A stretch of 25,513 nt of DNA from the NCBI GenBank assembly GCA_964357355.1, contig CAYHKY010000012.1:1-25513 (forward strand). Direction: 5' to 3'. The notes under the pieces are model-generated. The model ran no database searches. It worked only from the letters and a program-made list of their open reading frames with translations, and was not told where the DNA came from. Within the stretch, counting starts at the first letter, position 1. The number at the start of each line of letters is the position of its first letter. Position numbers and translations under genes: made by a program. The stretch is from CAYHKY01 sp964357355. Its GTDB lineage: Bacteria > Patescibacteriota > Microgenomatia > UBA10105. This document shows, in pieces, positions 6,870 through 14,521 of this stretch.

Positions 6870-7976
6870 ATGAAAAAACGATCAAAAAATACTTACTCTT
6901 CGAACAAAGTGAGAAGTTCTTTCAAAAGCCCCGTGCGGGCTTTTTTTGATGGCAATCCTGCTCTTACATTTTTAGACGGAGTTGAGCTTACTGAACTTCA
7001 TGCCCACCTGGGATTTTCCGTGTCTCCGACAATGCTGTGGGAATTGGCGCACGACCAGGGACTTATACTTCCAACTAAATATTACTGGGAATTTGAAAAG
7101 CTGGTGACTATTTATGACACAAAAGATTACGAAGAGTATTTGCAACTTTACGATCTGACCGAAAAAATCCAATCCTCGCCTGAAGCTCTGTTTACTGCAG
7201 CCCAAACTGCGGTGTCGGGAGCTTTTCGGAAAAATAATATTACGCGACTGGAACTCAGGTTCAATCCGATACTTAGGAGCCGGGGAGGTGAAAGGGATTT
7301 GGATCATCTCATTACCTTTGCGCTGCAGGGTATTGAGCGGGCTATGCTTAAGTATCCGGTCAAAGCAGGGTTGGTGCTCATGATGGACCGCCGATTTACT
7401 TTGCAAGAAAATACCGAAATTATAAATAAAGCCATTAAATATCATTCCCGGGGAATTATAGGAATTGATTTGGCAGGTCCGATCAATCGGACAAGACTGA
7501 GTAAAAGTTTTAAGCCACGGGATATTAAAGACATTGTGAAAAGGGCTAAAAAACATGGACTGGGAGTTACAGTTCACACCGGTGAAGCAACCAATGTTGA
7601 TGAAATGTGGGAAGTGATTGAGGAGCTTCAACCCGACCGGATTGGACATGGTATAGCATGCGTCCGGGAGAAGAAAATTATGGATCACTTAAGAACAAAG
7701 GAAATCGTACTCGAGACGTGTCCCACCTCAAACCTTAACACGAAGCTGGTTAAAGACCTGGATCATTCGCGCAGGATTTATCGGACTCTGATTGAAAATG
7801 ATGTACCTTTTACCATCAACACCGATGGACCGGAAATGCAGAGGATTTCGCTCCGCGGAGAATATGAAAAACTGTTGACTAATAATATTTTGACTTCTAC
7901 CCAACTACTAAAAGCCAATGATCTGGCACAGGAATCTACATTTATTCACAAACTTAAAGGAGGATTATATGAATAA
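6870..7976 (+). CDS. add: Adenosine deaminase family purine deaminase
   Basis: ATG 6870 is chosen; an in-frame TTG at 6855 lies in the hairpin. The 368-residue protein has the zinc-hydrolase landmarks of adenosine/AMP deaminases: HAH (44-46), VHTGEA, DRIGHGIA and INTDGPEM near the end. Two points differ from classical Add: HAHLGF replaces the H-x-HLDG motif, and NTDDP reads NTDGP, losing the second Asp that in mammalian ADA contacts the purine. Substrate may therefore not be adenosine. About 43 residues precede HAH, far more than the usual 10 or so; this basic, Ser-rich extension includes a terminator-like hairpin in its coding DNA (6924-6947). The C-terminal codons encode the Shine-Dalgarno AAAGGAGG for guaB, and the genes overlap by 8 nt. 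Confidence 0.82.
   Translation: MKKRSKNTYSSNKVRSSFKSPVRAFFDGNPALTFLDGVELTELHAHLGFSVSPTMLWELAHDQGLILPTKYYWEFEKLVTIYDTKDYEEYLQLYDLTEKIQSSPEALFTAAQTAVSGAFRKNNITRLELRFNPILRSRGGERDLDHLITFALQGIERAMLKYPVKAGLVLMMDRRFTLQENTEIINKAIKYHSRGIIGIDLAGPINRTRLSKSFKPRDIKDIVKRAKKHGLGVTVHTGEATNVDEMWEVIEELQPDRIGHGIACVREKKIMDHLRTKEIVLETCPTSNLNTKLVKDLDHSRRIYRTLIENDVPFTINTDGPEMQRISLRGEYEKLLTNNILTSTQLLKANDLAQESTFIHKLKGGLYE
6924..6947 (+). terminator. Terminator-like hairpin inside the start of the deaminase gene
   Basis: AAAAGCCC (6924-6931), loop CGTGC, GGGCTTTT (6937-6944) and then TTT: a GC-rich stem with a T-tract, in frame within codons 19-26 of the deaminase gene. No later in-frame start codon lies before the conserved HAH, so it really falls in coding sequence. 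With the hairpin at 6781 it makes two terminator-like structures between the promoter and the body of the gene. Confidence 0.5.
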
Positions 7977-9114
7977 AACCGATATCGTTACCAACAAAGT
8001 CGTGAAGCATGAAGCGTTGACATTTGATGATGTTTTACTTTTACCGGGATATGCGGATTTCAAGCGGGCAGACGTTGACCTGACAACGGTATTGCATAAG
8101 GATATTGTTTTAAAATTACCAATCATTTCCTCACCCATGGATACTGTGACGGAAACAAAGATGGCAATTTGTATGGCTCAAGCTGGGTGTTTGGGGATTC
8201 TCCACCGCAACTTGACGGTTGCAAGTCAAGCTCAAATGGTAACGGAAATCAAAAAAATAAAAGGCACAGGTCGAAGCGCGAATGACAAAAAAGGCCATCT
8301 TTTGGTAGGAGCTGCAGTGGGAGCTGGAAGCGACCTTGAGGAGCGTGTGGCAGCACTTACGAAAGCCAAAGTTGACGTATTGGTTATTGACAGCGGTCAT
8401 GGGTATACCAGTTTTGTTGCAGAGTCCGTAAAGCGAATTAAAAAGATAGTGTCTAGGCAGGTTGTGATGGCTGGAAACATCGCCACATTTGATGGCGCGT
8501 TAGCTCTAATCAAAGCCGGGGCTGACATATTGCGGGTGGGCATGGGACCCGGAAGTATTTGTACCACCAGGATTATAACCGGTATGGGGGTTCCACAACT
8601 TTCAGCTGTAGCTGCAGCTGTACGAGCTACCGAGAATACAAGTGTTACTGTCGTTGCGGATGGAGGTATCAAACAAATCGGCGACATGGCCAAAGCTCTG
8701 GCATTTGGTGCACAGGCGGTGATGTTGGGGAGTCTTTTAGCCAGATTTAACGAGTCTCCGGGGGAAATTGTTGAAATGAAAGGGAAAAAATTTAAATCGT
8801 ACCGGGGGATGGGATCAATTGCGGCGATGAAAAAGGGTGGAGCTGAACGCTATGGACAATCAAAAGATACTCAAGAGAAAAAGCTGATAGCCGAAGGAGT
8901 TGAAGGGTTGGTTGAGTATCAAGGAGCAGCTGGTGAATATCTGAATCAAGTGTCGGGAAGTCTCCGGTCGTCATTTTACTATATCGGTGCGCGAAATATT
9001 CCTGAATTTTTTACCAAGTCCCGGGTCATCAAAATATCCCAGGCCGGCCTTTATGAGAGCCATCCGCACTCGATCGTGATGACTGACGCAGGTGGAAATT
9101 ATAATACAAAATGA
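7969..9114 (+). CDS. guaB: IMP dehydrogenase lacking CBS domains
   Basis: ATG 7969 follows AAAGGAGG by 5 nt; the reading frame is open further upstream inside the deaminase gene but has no use there. It converts IMP to XMP with NAD+, the first step to GMP. The barrel motifs are LTFDDVLLLPGY (17-28), SPMDTVTE, GNIAT, GPGSICTTR with catalytic Cys198, YRGMGS and the flap RYGQ...EGVEGLVEYQG, which marks IMPDH rather than GMP reductase. The product is 381 residues against about 490 usual: the two CBS modules between the SPMD region and VGAAVG are replaced by about 18 residues (93-110). Allosteric control by nucleotides through a Bateman domain is thus absent. It overlaps the deaminase gene by 8 nt; guaA follows after 83 bp. 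Confidence 0.95.
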   Translation: MNKTDIVTNKVVKHEALTFDDVLLLPGYADFKRADVDLTTVLHKDIVLKLPIISSPMDTVTETKMAICMAQAGCLGILHRNLTVASQAQMVTEIKKIKGTGRSANDKKGHLLVGAAVGAGSDLEERVAALTKAKVDVLVIDSGHGYTSFVAESVKRIKKIVSRQVVMAGNIATFDGALALIKAGADILRVGMGPGSICTTRIITGMGVPQLSAVAAAVRATENTSVTVVADGGIKQIGDMAKALAFGAQAVMLGSLLARFNESPGEIVEMKGKKFKSYRGMGSIAAMKKGGAERYGQSKDTQEKKLIAEGVEGLVEYQGAAGEYLNQVSGSLRSSFYYIGARNIPEFFTKSRVIKISQAGLYESHPHSIVMTDAGGNYNTK

Positions 9115-9123
9115 CTAAACCAA

Positions 9124-9190
9124 GTCATCCCGCACTTGATGCGGGATCTTTTTAAATTGATTCCTCCGTCAGTGACGGAGGGGAATGTCA
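9124..9190. repeat. GTCAT...ATGTCA double-hairpin element, copy B
   Basis: It lies in the guaB-guaA gap. Hairpin 1 is ATCCCGCA/TGCGGGAT; hairpin 2 is CCTCCGTCA/TGACGGAGG with a single G loop base. The GGAGG of hairpin 2, the only Shine-Dalgarno-like sequence for guaA (about 16 nt before its ATG), is inside the stem, so folding could reduce guaA translation. Confidence 0.7.
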
Positions 9191-9197
9191 GAATTCT

Positions 9198-10721
9198 ATG
9201 ATTCTAGTTATCGATTTTGGTTCACAGACTGCACATTTGATCGGCCGGAGACTGAGACAATTAGGAGTAAATGTGCAATATTGTTATCCTGAGGATACGC
9301 TCAGTTCAGTCAAGAAACTAAATCCAAAAGGTATCATCCTTTCCGGCGGGCCAGCTTCGGTCTATGAGAAAAAGGCGCCTACCTTGTCACTAAATATCTT
9401 TGCTTTAGGTATTCCGATATTAGGTATTTGTTATGGACAGCAACTACTGGCTCATCTTTTGGGAGGCAGCGTGAAACCTGGAAGTGTCAAAGAATATGGA
9501 CCAGCGATGCTTGAAATTGATGTGTCTTCAAAATTATTTACCGGTATCACTGACAATCATTTTCGTGTCTGGATGAGTCATGGAGACGAAGTTGTAACAC
9601 CTCCACCAGGGTTTTCAGTGGTAGCAACCACCAAAAGCATCAAAGTCGCCATGATGCAGGATGAGGTGCGGCGTATTTACTGTGTTCAATTTCATCCTGA
9701 AGTGAAACATACTGCCAAAGGCATATTGATTCTACGTAATTTCGCAAAAATCATTTGCGATGAACAACTTCAGCCACTTATTATTTCGCCTCATACTCTT
9801 ATTGAAAATATCAAAAAAATAGTAGGTAACCAAAAAGTCATCTGTGCCGTTTCAGGTGGAGTTGATTCCACAGTTGCGGCGTTTTTAATCGGCAAGGCAA
9901 TTGGTAAAAACTTGATACCCGTGTATGTCGAGAGTGGTCTCATGAGACCTGGTACTCTTGAACGAGTTCGCACTATTTTTACAAAACTGATAAATGCACA
10001 TCTAGTGGTTGTCAATGCGCGAAAACGTTTTTTGCAAGCCTTAGATAACATTTCCGATCCGGAAATAAAACGCAAGACTATTGGCAAGCTGTATGTAGAT
10101 ATTTTTCAAGAAGAAGCTCGGAAGATACCTGACGCGACATTTTTGGGACAAGGTACGATTTATTCTGACGTGATTGAATCAAAAGGGAGCAAACATGCGT
10201 CGCATATCAAGTCACATCATAATGTGGGCGGACTACCTAAAAATTTGCAATTAGTTCTTCTTGAACCTTTACGAAATTTTTATAAAGATGAAGTACGTTT
10301 GATTGGTAAAAAAGCCGGACTTCCTAGAGAGATAGTGGATCAGGAACCATTTCCCGGTCCGGGCTACGCAGTCCGAATTCGTGGCGAGGTGACGGTCAAA
10401 CGCCTTGAACAGGTCAAAATCGCTGACACGATCGTCGTTGACGAACTAAAAAAAGCAGGAATTTATGCACGAATGTTTCAATGTTTTGCGGTCATGTCTG
10501 GCGCTTATTCGACAGCAGTGAAAGGCGATGGACGAGTATTTGCAGAGGTAGTCGCGGTACGCGCGTATGAATCAAAAGACATTATGACAAGTCAATGGGC
10601 CAATATTCCTTATCACGTGTTACAACAAATTTCATCTCGAATTGTCAATGAAGTTCCCGATGTATCTCGGGTGGTTTATGATATCACCACCAAACCCCCG
10701 GCTACGATGGAGTGGGAGTGA
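9198..10721 (+). CDS. guaA: GMP synthase (glutamine-hydrolysing)
   Basis: A 507-residue enzyme making GMP from XMP, ATP and glutamine. The N-terminal class I amidotransferase starts VIDFGSQTAHLIGRR and has the nucleophile in GICYGQQ, MSHGDEV, and FHPEVKHT with the His-Glu pair. The ATP-pyrophosphatase domain has the P-loop AVSGGVDSTVAAF near 217-229. The C-terminal dimerisation domain ends TTKPPATMEWE, as in nearly all GuaA. Length is normal. ATG 9198 directly begins the conserved region. The hairpin element between guaB and guaA may tune expression. Confidence 0.97.
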   Translation: MILVIDFGSQTAHLIGRRLRQLGVNVQYCYPEDTLSSVKKLNPKGIILSGGPASVYEKKAPTLSLNIFALGIPILGICYGQQLLAHLLGGSVKPGSVKEYGPAMLEIDVSSKLFTGITDNHFRVWMSHGDEVVTPPPGFSVVATTKSIKVAMMQDEVRRIYCVQFHPEVKHTAKGILILRNFAKIICDEQLQPLIISPHTLIENIKKIVGNQKVICAVSGGVDSTVAAFLIGKAIGKNLIPVYVESGLMRPGTLERVRTIFTKLINAHLVVVNARKRFLQALDNISDPEIKRKTIGKLYVDIFQEEARKIPDATFLGQGTIYSDVIESKGSKHASHIKSHHNVGGLPKNLQLVLLEPLRNFYKDEVRLIGKKAGLPREIVDQEPFPGPGYAVRIRGEVTVKRLEQVKIADTIVVDELKKAGIYARMFQCFAVMSGAYSTAVKGDGRVFAEVVAVRAYESKDIMTSQWANIPYHVLQQISSRIVNEVPDVSRVVYDITTKPPATMEWE

Positions 10722-10727
10722 GGAAAG

Positions 10728-10736
10728 TGATATAAT
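10728..10736 (+). promoter_or_regulatory. Extended -10 promoter
   Basis: TGATATAAT, beginning 7 nt after the guaA stop codon, 20 nt before ATG 10757. No clear -35. Predicted leader is about 14 nt with no Shine-Dalgarno. Confidence 0.55.
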
Positions 10737-10756
10737 CGGAACCTTATTTCTAGAAT

Positions 10757-11167
10757 ATGATGCACGAATTACTTAGTCAATTAAACCAAATTGAAGGTCA
10801 ACCCAAAAAACCTGATGACCCTTGTCCGAATAATATTCTATTTTCACCGTGTGGGTATAAAAAATTTACTTTTAGAACTGGAGGAGGCGGTTCCGGACCA
10901 AGCAGCGTAACTGTATTGGCTGCAGAAAATGCAGAACAGTTGCAGCAATTATATAAGGAAGTTTTAATAGAAAAAGCAAGAGGTACAGAAATCGGGTTTG
11001 GTTACCCTTCAACTTATGGCAAGGGTGCAATAAGATATGGAGCTACATCACACCCTGAAGAGGCAGTCATAAACAGAATCGTGAGTCGCCTTTCACAAGT
11101 ACGCGGCGGTTTAGGTCAATTGATTTCACCGGTACGTGATTTAGGTGAATTATCTGCCATAGAATAA
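10757..11167 (+). CDS. Hypothetical protein, 136 residues
   Basis: Not recognised. Soluble, no signal or membrane segment. A Cys/Pro-containing start (DPCPNN, SPCGYKK), a glycine-rich turn (TGGGGSGPSS, about 41-50), then a helical region (AENAEQLQQLYKEVLIEKA) and a second helix-rich half. It has its own extended -10 promoter and probably starts at the first of two adjacent ATG codons. Isolated between guaA and the 74-residue gene. Coding status is supported by length, promoter placement and plausible composition only. Confidence 0.6.
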   Translation: MMHELLSQLNQIEGQPKKPDDPCPNNILFSPCGYKKFTFRTGGGGSGPSSVTVLAAENAEQLQQLYKEVLIEKARGTEIGFGYPSTYGKGAIRYGATSHPEEAVINRIVSRLSQVRGGLGQLISPVRDLGELSAIE

Positions 11168-11236
11168 GAAATACCCCACCCTCTAGTTGGACTAGCCGGG
11201 CGCCTAATCTTTAATTCATAAATTCAATTCACTTTG

Positions 11237-11265
11237 TTGAACTGCCTGACTATTTTATTTATACT
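11237..11265 (+). promoter_or_regulatory. Promoter with -35 and -10, near-leaderless
   Basis: TTGAAC (11237-11242), 17-nt spacer, TATACT (11260-11265), then ATG at 11275. Predicted leader 2-4 nt. It drives the two-gene unit 11275-11867. Confidence 0.65.
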
Positions 11266-11274
11266 GTTCGTACG

Positions 11275-11499
11275 ATGAAAATTTCGACACTTAATCGAAA
11301 ATACAAAAATATGTGGGTGCTTGCAGAAGTGCTTAAGGAAGATACTGCCGGCCCGATAGACGTAAAACCACTGGTTGTAAGTCATGATCGTGATGAAGTT
11401 TACAAAGGTATCGGCAAAGTTCCCAAGGGAAAAGTGGTGGCTACACTTTATACGGGTAAAGTTACCGGTCCGTTCCTCTTTTTCATATGTCATCGATGA
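11275..11499 (+). CDS. Small hypothetical protein paired with a protease
   Basis: A 74-residue basic protein (MKISTLNRKYKNMWVLAEV...), probably beta-rich, with alternating hydrophobics and a DRDEVYKGIGKVPKGK stretch. Family not recognised. It overlaps the retropepsin-like gene by ATGA at 11496-11499 and has its own promoter, so the two proteins are likely made together; it may be a partner, regulator or substrate of the protease. Confidence 0.65.
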   Translation: MKISTLNRKYKNMWVLAEVLKEDTAGPIDVKPLVVSHDRDEVYKGIGKVPKGKVVATLYTGKVTGPFLFFICHR

Positions 11500-11867
11500 A
11501 ATTTTCTCCGGGAAACCCAATTCTCATAGCAAACGTAAAACTTAAAACATCTAAAACTGTAGTTGCAAAACTTGCTATAGATACAGGTGCGAGTTTAGTC
11601 ATGTTGCCTCAATGGTTGACATATGAGTTGGGAATTAAGATTGATCCGGCAAAGTATCTTCAGACTTCGACAGCATCCAGTATCATCAAGGTCCCTCAAG
11701 TGGTAATCCCGGAAATTATCTGGTTGGAAAAGTCTGTAAAAAGGGTAACTGCAATCGTAAAAGATCTGCCATCGGAAACAGGGGTTGACGGACTTTTAGG
11801 ACTATCGTTTCTCAAACACTTTCGACTTGACATTGATTTTCGTAAAGGCATACTGACATTGACCTGA
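11496..11867 (+). CDS. Retropepsin-like aspartic protease
   Basis: ATG 11496 is preferred over one three codons earlier because it gives the ATGA overlap used elsewhere in this window. The roughly 123-residue protein has AIDTGASLVMLP, the DTGA active site of single-domain aspartic proteases, and later VDGLLGLSFLKHFRLDID, matching the LLG-(x)-(D/N)FL flap-and-helix part of retropepsin-type domains. Such enzymes act as homodimers, each monomer giving one Asp. There is no membrane anchor. Partner or substrate may be the small protein encoded immediately upstream. Confidence 0.82.
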   Translation: MKFSPGNPILIANVKLKTSKTVVAKLAIDTGASLVMLPQWLTYELGIKIDPAKYLQTSTASSIIKVPQVVIPEIIWLEKSVKRVTAIVKDLPSETGVDGLLGLSFLKHFRLDIDFRKGILTLT

Positions 11868-11996
11868 CCAATGCTACTTGCATCCGCAAAATATTTTTTG
11901 TACTATCTATGTGTATGATCTGATAACCACCCTCACTTCGATTTGAAAAACCTTCTGCCCAAGTATTAATTATTCACTTTAATAAAGGAGTAACCC

Positions 11997-13319
11997 ATGA
12001 AAAATTTAAAACAAACAGATCCGCAAATTCACAAGCTTATCGATCAGGAAACTGTACGGCAAAAAGATGTGCTGGAAATGATCCCTTCGGAAAATTACGC
12101 TTCATCATCAGTCCGGGAAGCGGTAGGATCAGTCTTAACCAATAAATATTCAGAAGGATATTCTAATCACCGCTATTATCAGGGTAATCAGTTTATCGAT
12201 CGGATTGAGTCACTTGCAGTTGAGAGGTGTCAGAAATTATTCGGCGTCCCGCATGCCAACGTCCAACCCTATTCAGGTTCACCTGCAAATACGGCCGTTT
12301 ATTTTGCCCTGCTTAGACCCGGGGACAAAATCATGGGGTTGAAACTTTCCGGTGGCGGACATTTGACTCACGGTCATCCCGAAGTTACTTTTTCCGGAAA
12401 ATATTTCAAATCTGTTCAATTTAATGTCGAACCGGACGGTTGGATTGATATGGAAAAAGTCGCGGACCTTGCCAAAAAAGAAAAACCTCAAATATTAACC
12501 ATCGGTACTACAGCTTATCCCAGATTTTTGGATTGGAAAAAATTTCGGCAAATTGCAGACAGTATAGGTGCGTTAATGCTTGCAGACATTGCACACGTTG
12601 CAGGTTTAGTCGTCGGAGGAGTGTATACAAGCCCGGTAGCTCACGCAGACGTTGTAATGTTTACAACGCACAAAACGATTCGTGGTCCACGCGGAGCAGT
12701 GCTGATGGTGACTGACAGAGGTTTGAAACGTGATCCGGATATGGGAAAAAAGATTGATAAAGCTGTTTTCCCGGGGCTTTCAGGCGGACCGCATGACAAT
12801 GTCACCGCAGCTATGGCAGTTTGTTTCAAGGAAGCAGCGACAGCAAATTTTAAAAAATATTCGAAACAAATTGTGACAAACGCAAAAGTTCTTGCAAATG
12901 AACTTAAAAAAAGCGGTTGGACACTGACGACAGGCGGGACTGACAGTCATCTTTTAGTTATTGATCTTAGGCCGCAGCAAGTTATCGGCAATATTGTGGC
13001 AGAAGCGCTGGAAGTAGCCAATATCGTAGTCAATTATAATACTGTACCCCACGATACCAATCCGCCGATGTATCCATCAGGGGTACGGCTGGGTACACCT
13101 ATTGTTACGACCCGGGGAATGAAGGCGAGTGAAATGAAAAAAATTGCCGGGTGGATAACTCAAGTAATTCGTGAAGTGGCGCACTACCGGTTGCCCTTGG
13201 AAAAAGAGGCACGGGGGAAGTTTGTCAGAAGCGTCAAATCACAGTTGTGGAAAAACAAAAAACTGCTGAAAATCGGAAAAGAAGTCAAAACACTCACCCG
13301 CAGGTTTCCAGTCCCATAA
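11997..13319 (+). CDS. glyA: Serine hydroxymethyltransferase
   Basis: Start at ATG 11997, 7 nt after AAAGGAG. It interconverts serine and glycine while loading one-carbon units onto tetrahydrofolate, feeding dTMP and purine metabolism. The 440-residue PLP enzyme has IPSENYASSSVREAVGS, NKYSEGYSNHRYY, ADIAHVAGL (Asp197, His200) and the PLP lysine Lys226 in TTHKTIRGPRG, followed by the C-terminal VRLGTPIVTTRGM. Length is normal for the family. A weak TTGAAA/TATTAA pair lies at 11943-11969. It stands alone, without folate genes beside it. Confidence 0.97.
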   Translation: MKNLKQTDPQIHKLIDQETVRQKDVLEMIPSENYASSSVREAVGSVLTNKYSEGYSNHRYYQGNQFIDRIESLAVERCQKLFGVPHANVQPYSGSPANTAVYFALLRPGDKIMGLKLSGGGHLTHGHPEVTFSGKYFKSVQFNVEPDGWIDMEKVADLAKKEKPQILTIGTTAYPRFLDWKKFRQIADSIGALMLADIAHVAGLVVGGVYTSPVAHADVVMFTTHKTIRGPRGAVLMVTDRGLKRDPDMGKKIDKAVFPGLSGGPHDNVTAAMAVCFKEAATANFKKYSKQIVTNAKVLANELKKSGWTLTTGGTDSHLLVIDLRPQQVIGNIVAEALEVANIVVNYNTVPHDTNPPMYPSGVRLGTPIVTTRGMKASEMKKIAGWITQVIREVAHYRLPLEKEARGKFVRSVKSQLWKNKKLLKIGKEVKTLTRRFPVP

Positions 13320-13434
13320 GTATGGTTGCAATGGCTGAATCTTTAAGCGGTCTCCGGGGTTTAGCTCTCAGACACGAATAGAATTTCAAACCACTCAAAA
13401 ATACATTCTGTTTTCAAAATGCTGTTCGTGCGGC

Positions 13435-13443
13435 TGTTATAAT
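13435..13443 (+). promoter_or_regulatory. Extended -10 promoter before an ORF without a normal start
   Basis: TGTTATAAT; a transcript would begin near 13450. In the frame of the gene at 13550-13810 this is at ATT 13451, with no ATG, GTG or TTG until 13550. Confidence 0.5.
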
Positions 13444-13549
13444 ATTCAATATTGAGCGGTTTGCTAAAAATAGCTCAACTCCTTTTCCGCGGGTTGTCCA
13501 GGTAGATTTTGGAGATGACGCACACGCTTATTTAGTTCATAAAGGTGTT

Positions 13550-13810
13550 GTGTATAGCCGCGGTGTGACTGATTTAACCGGTGAATATCCTGATTTTGAC
13601 AGCGTTTCGCTTTATCAGCAACCCCATCAAGACCGGACATTGGATGTACTTCATTGGACCTTGGAAGCTGTAGATAGCGGTATAGATGACAAAGGATTTG
13701 CTCATGCAGTAACTGATTTATTTGATCAGAACGACAGTTTACATACAGAATTAAAACTCTTGCTTTGTCAGGCAATTATGGAAGTCGGTGGATTTGAATC
13801 GGAAAGTTAA
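13550..13810 (+). CDS. Hypothetical protein, start uncertain (frame open from 13382)
   Basis: From GTG 13550 the product has 86 residues, acidic and probably soluble; not recognised. The frame is open back to 13382, and the translation from about 13451 reads like protein (PRVVQVDFGDDAHAYLVH then KGVVYSRG), continuous with the rest. No standard start codon exists in that extension. The extended -10 at 13435 would start an RNA near 13450, so a leaderless ATT or ATA start giving about 119 residues is possible. Otherwise the GTG start lies about 100 nt into the transcript with no Shine-Dalgarno. It may be cotranscribed with the gene 30 nt downstream. Confidence 0.5.
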   Translation: MYSRGVTDLTGEYPDFDSVSLYQQPHQDRTLDVLHWTLEAVDSGIDDKGFAHAVTDLFDQNDSLHTELKLLLCQAIMEVGGFESES

Positions 13811-13840
13811 ATTTATTGGTCTTTATCAAAGCGTAAAATA

Positions 13841-14299
13841 ATGAATATTACTGAAAACAATAGAAAAATTGAGATTAATCGAATCTTAAGGCAAGTAGGT
13901 CAATTAAGTCTTTCAATCGGTCCGCAATACAAACTTTGGTGGTGGGAAGATGACGGCGAATTCAGTATGTTTTATGACACGCTGGATTTTATGCGAAGAG
14001 GTGGATCCGGAAGCATCTTGGTTAAAGAATTTGTCAAGCGTGTTGGAAGTGGGAAAATCGTTCGCGGACCGTTAAAAGTTGCATCCACTGACCGAATGGT
14101 GGCTGTAATTTTTAATAGCTCACAAAGAGATGCGGTGGTTATTCAGCCGGAGCAAATTGCTGCCGGGGTAAATATTTACTGTCTGAATCTGCTTCAGCGA
14201 AGTGGTATTAATATTGAGCAAATTCGTGTAAATGATTCACGGTTCCTGCCGGAAAGTGATTATTTCTTGCCGCTGAGTTTTACAGGCAAGACAAGGTAA
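13841..14299 (+). CDS. Hypothetical protein, 152 residues
   Basis: Not recognised. Soluble, with a Trp-rich patch LWWWEDDGEFSMFYD (about 33-47) and a basic middle part; no signal or membrane helix. It begins 30 nt after the preceding orphan gene with no Shine-Dalgarno and is followed by the large palindromic element at about 14318-14476. Length and codon choice fit a real gene. Confidence 0.6.
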   Translation: MNITENNRKIEINRILRQVGQLSLSIGPQYKLWWWEDDGEFSMFYDTLDFMRRGGSGSILVKEFVKRVGSGKIVRGPLKVASTDRMVAVIFNSSQRDAVVIQPEQIAAGVNIYCLNLLQRSGINIEQIRVNDSRFLPESDYFLPLSFTGKTR

Positions 14300-14317
14300 C
14301 TCGAAGTATTTAGAGTT

Positions 14318-14476
14318 CAAGACATGTAATAGTTCAGACTTCCGATACTAGAATTATTGTTCGAGGCTGAAAGCCGAGAACTTAACCATTTAAGAACTTC
14401 TCGCATACGCTCGAAGAATAAGATCTCTATCGGAATTCTGAATAATTACTAAGACATGCGTGAACTTGATTTTACC
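14318..14476. repeat. Nested multibranch palindromic element
   Basis: A 22-nt arm at 14326-14347 pairs with 14428-14449 at 19 of 22 positions. Inside it, TTATTGTTCGAG (14354-14365) pairs with CTCGAAGAATAA (14410-14421) at 11 of 12. Inside that are two hairpins: GGCTGAAAGCC (14365-14375), and CGAGAA+CTTA (14375-14384) with TAAG+TTCTCG (14391-14403). Weaker complementarity (GAGTTCAAG / GTGAACTTG) extends outward. The result is a cloverleaf-like fold with no ORF. It may be a MITE or a structured RNA. Confidence 0.65.
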
Positions 14477-14502
14477 CGGTTAATTAGTTAAAATGTAGCC
14501 TA

Positions 14503-14508
14503 TATAAT
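14503..14508 (+). promoter_or_regulatory. -10 box before the 124-residue gene
   Basis: TATAAT 13 nt before ATG 14522, predicted leader about 7 nt. No good -35 and no TGn. Confidence 0.45.
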
Positions 14509-14521
14509 TTTCTAAAATAAT

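Noticed and set aside
8559..8750. Alternative frames inside guaB
   Set aside because: Shadows of the strongly conserved guaB frame, with no start signal or recognisable protein.
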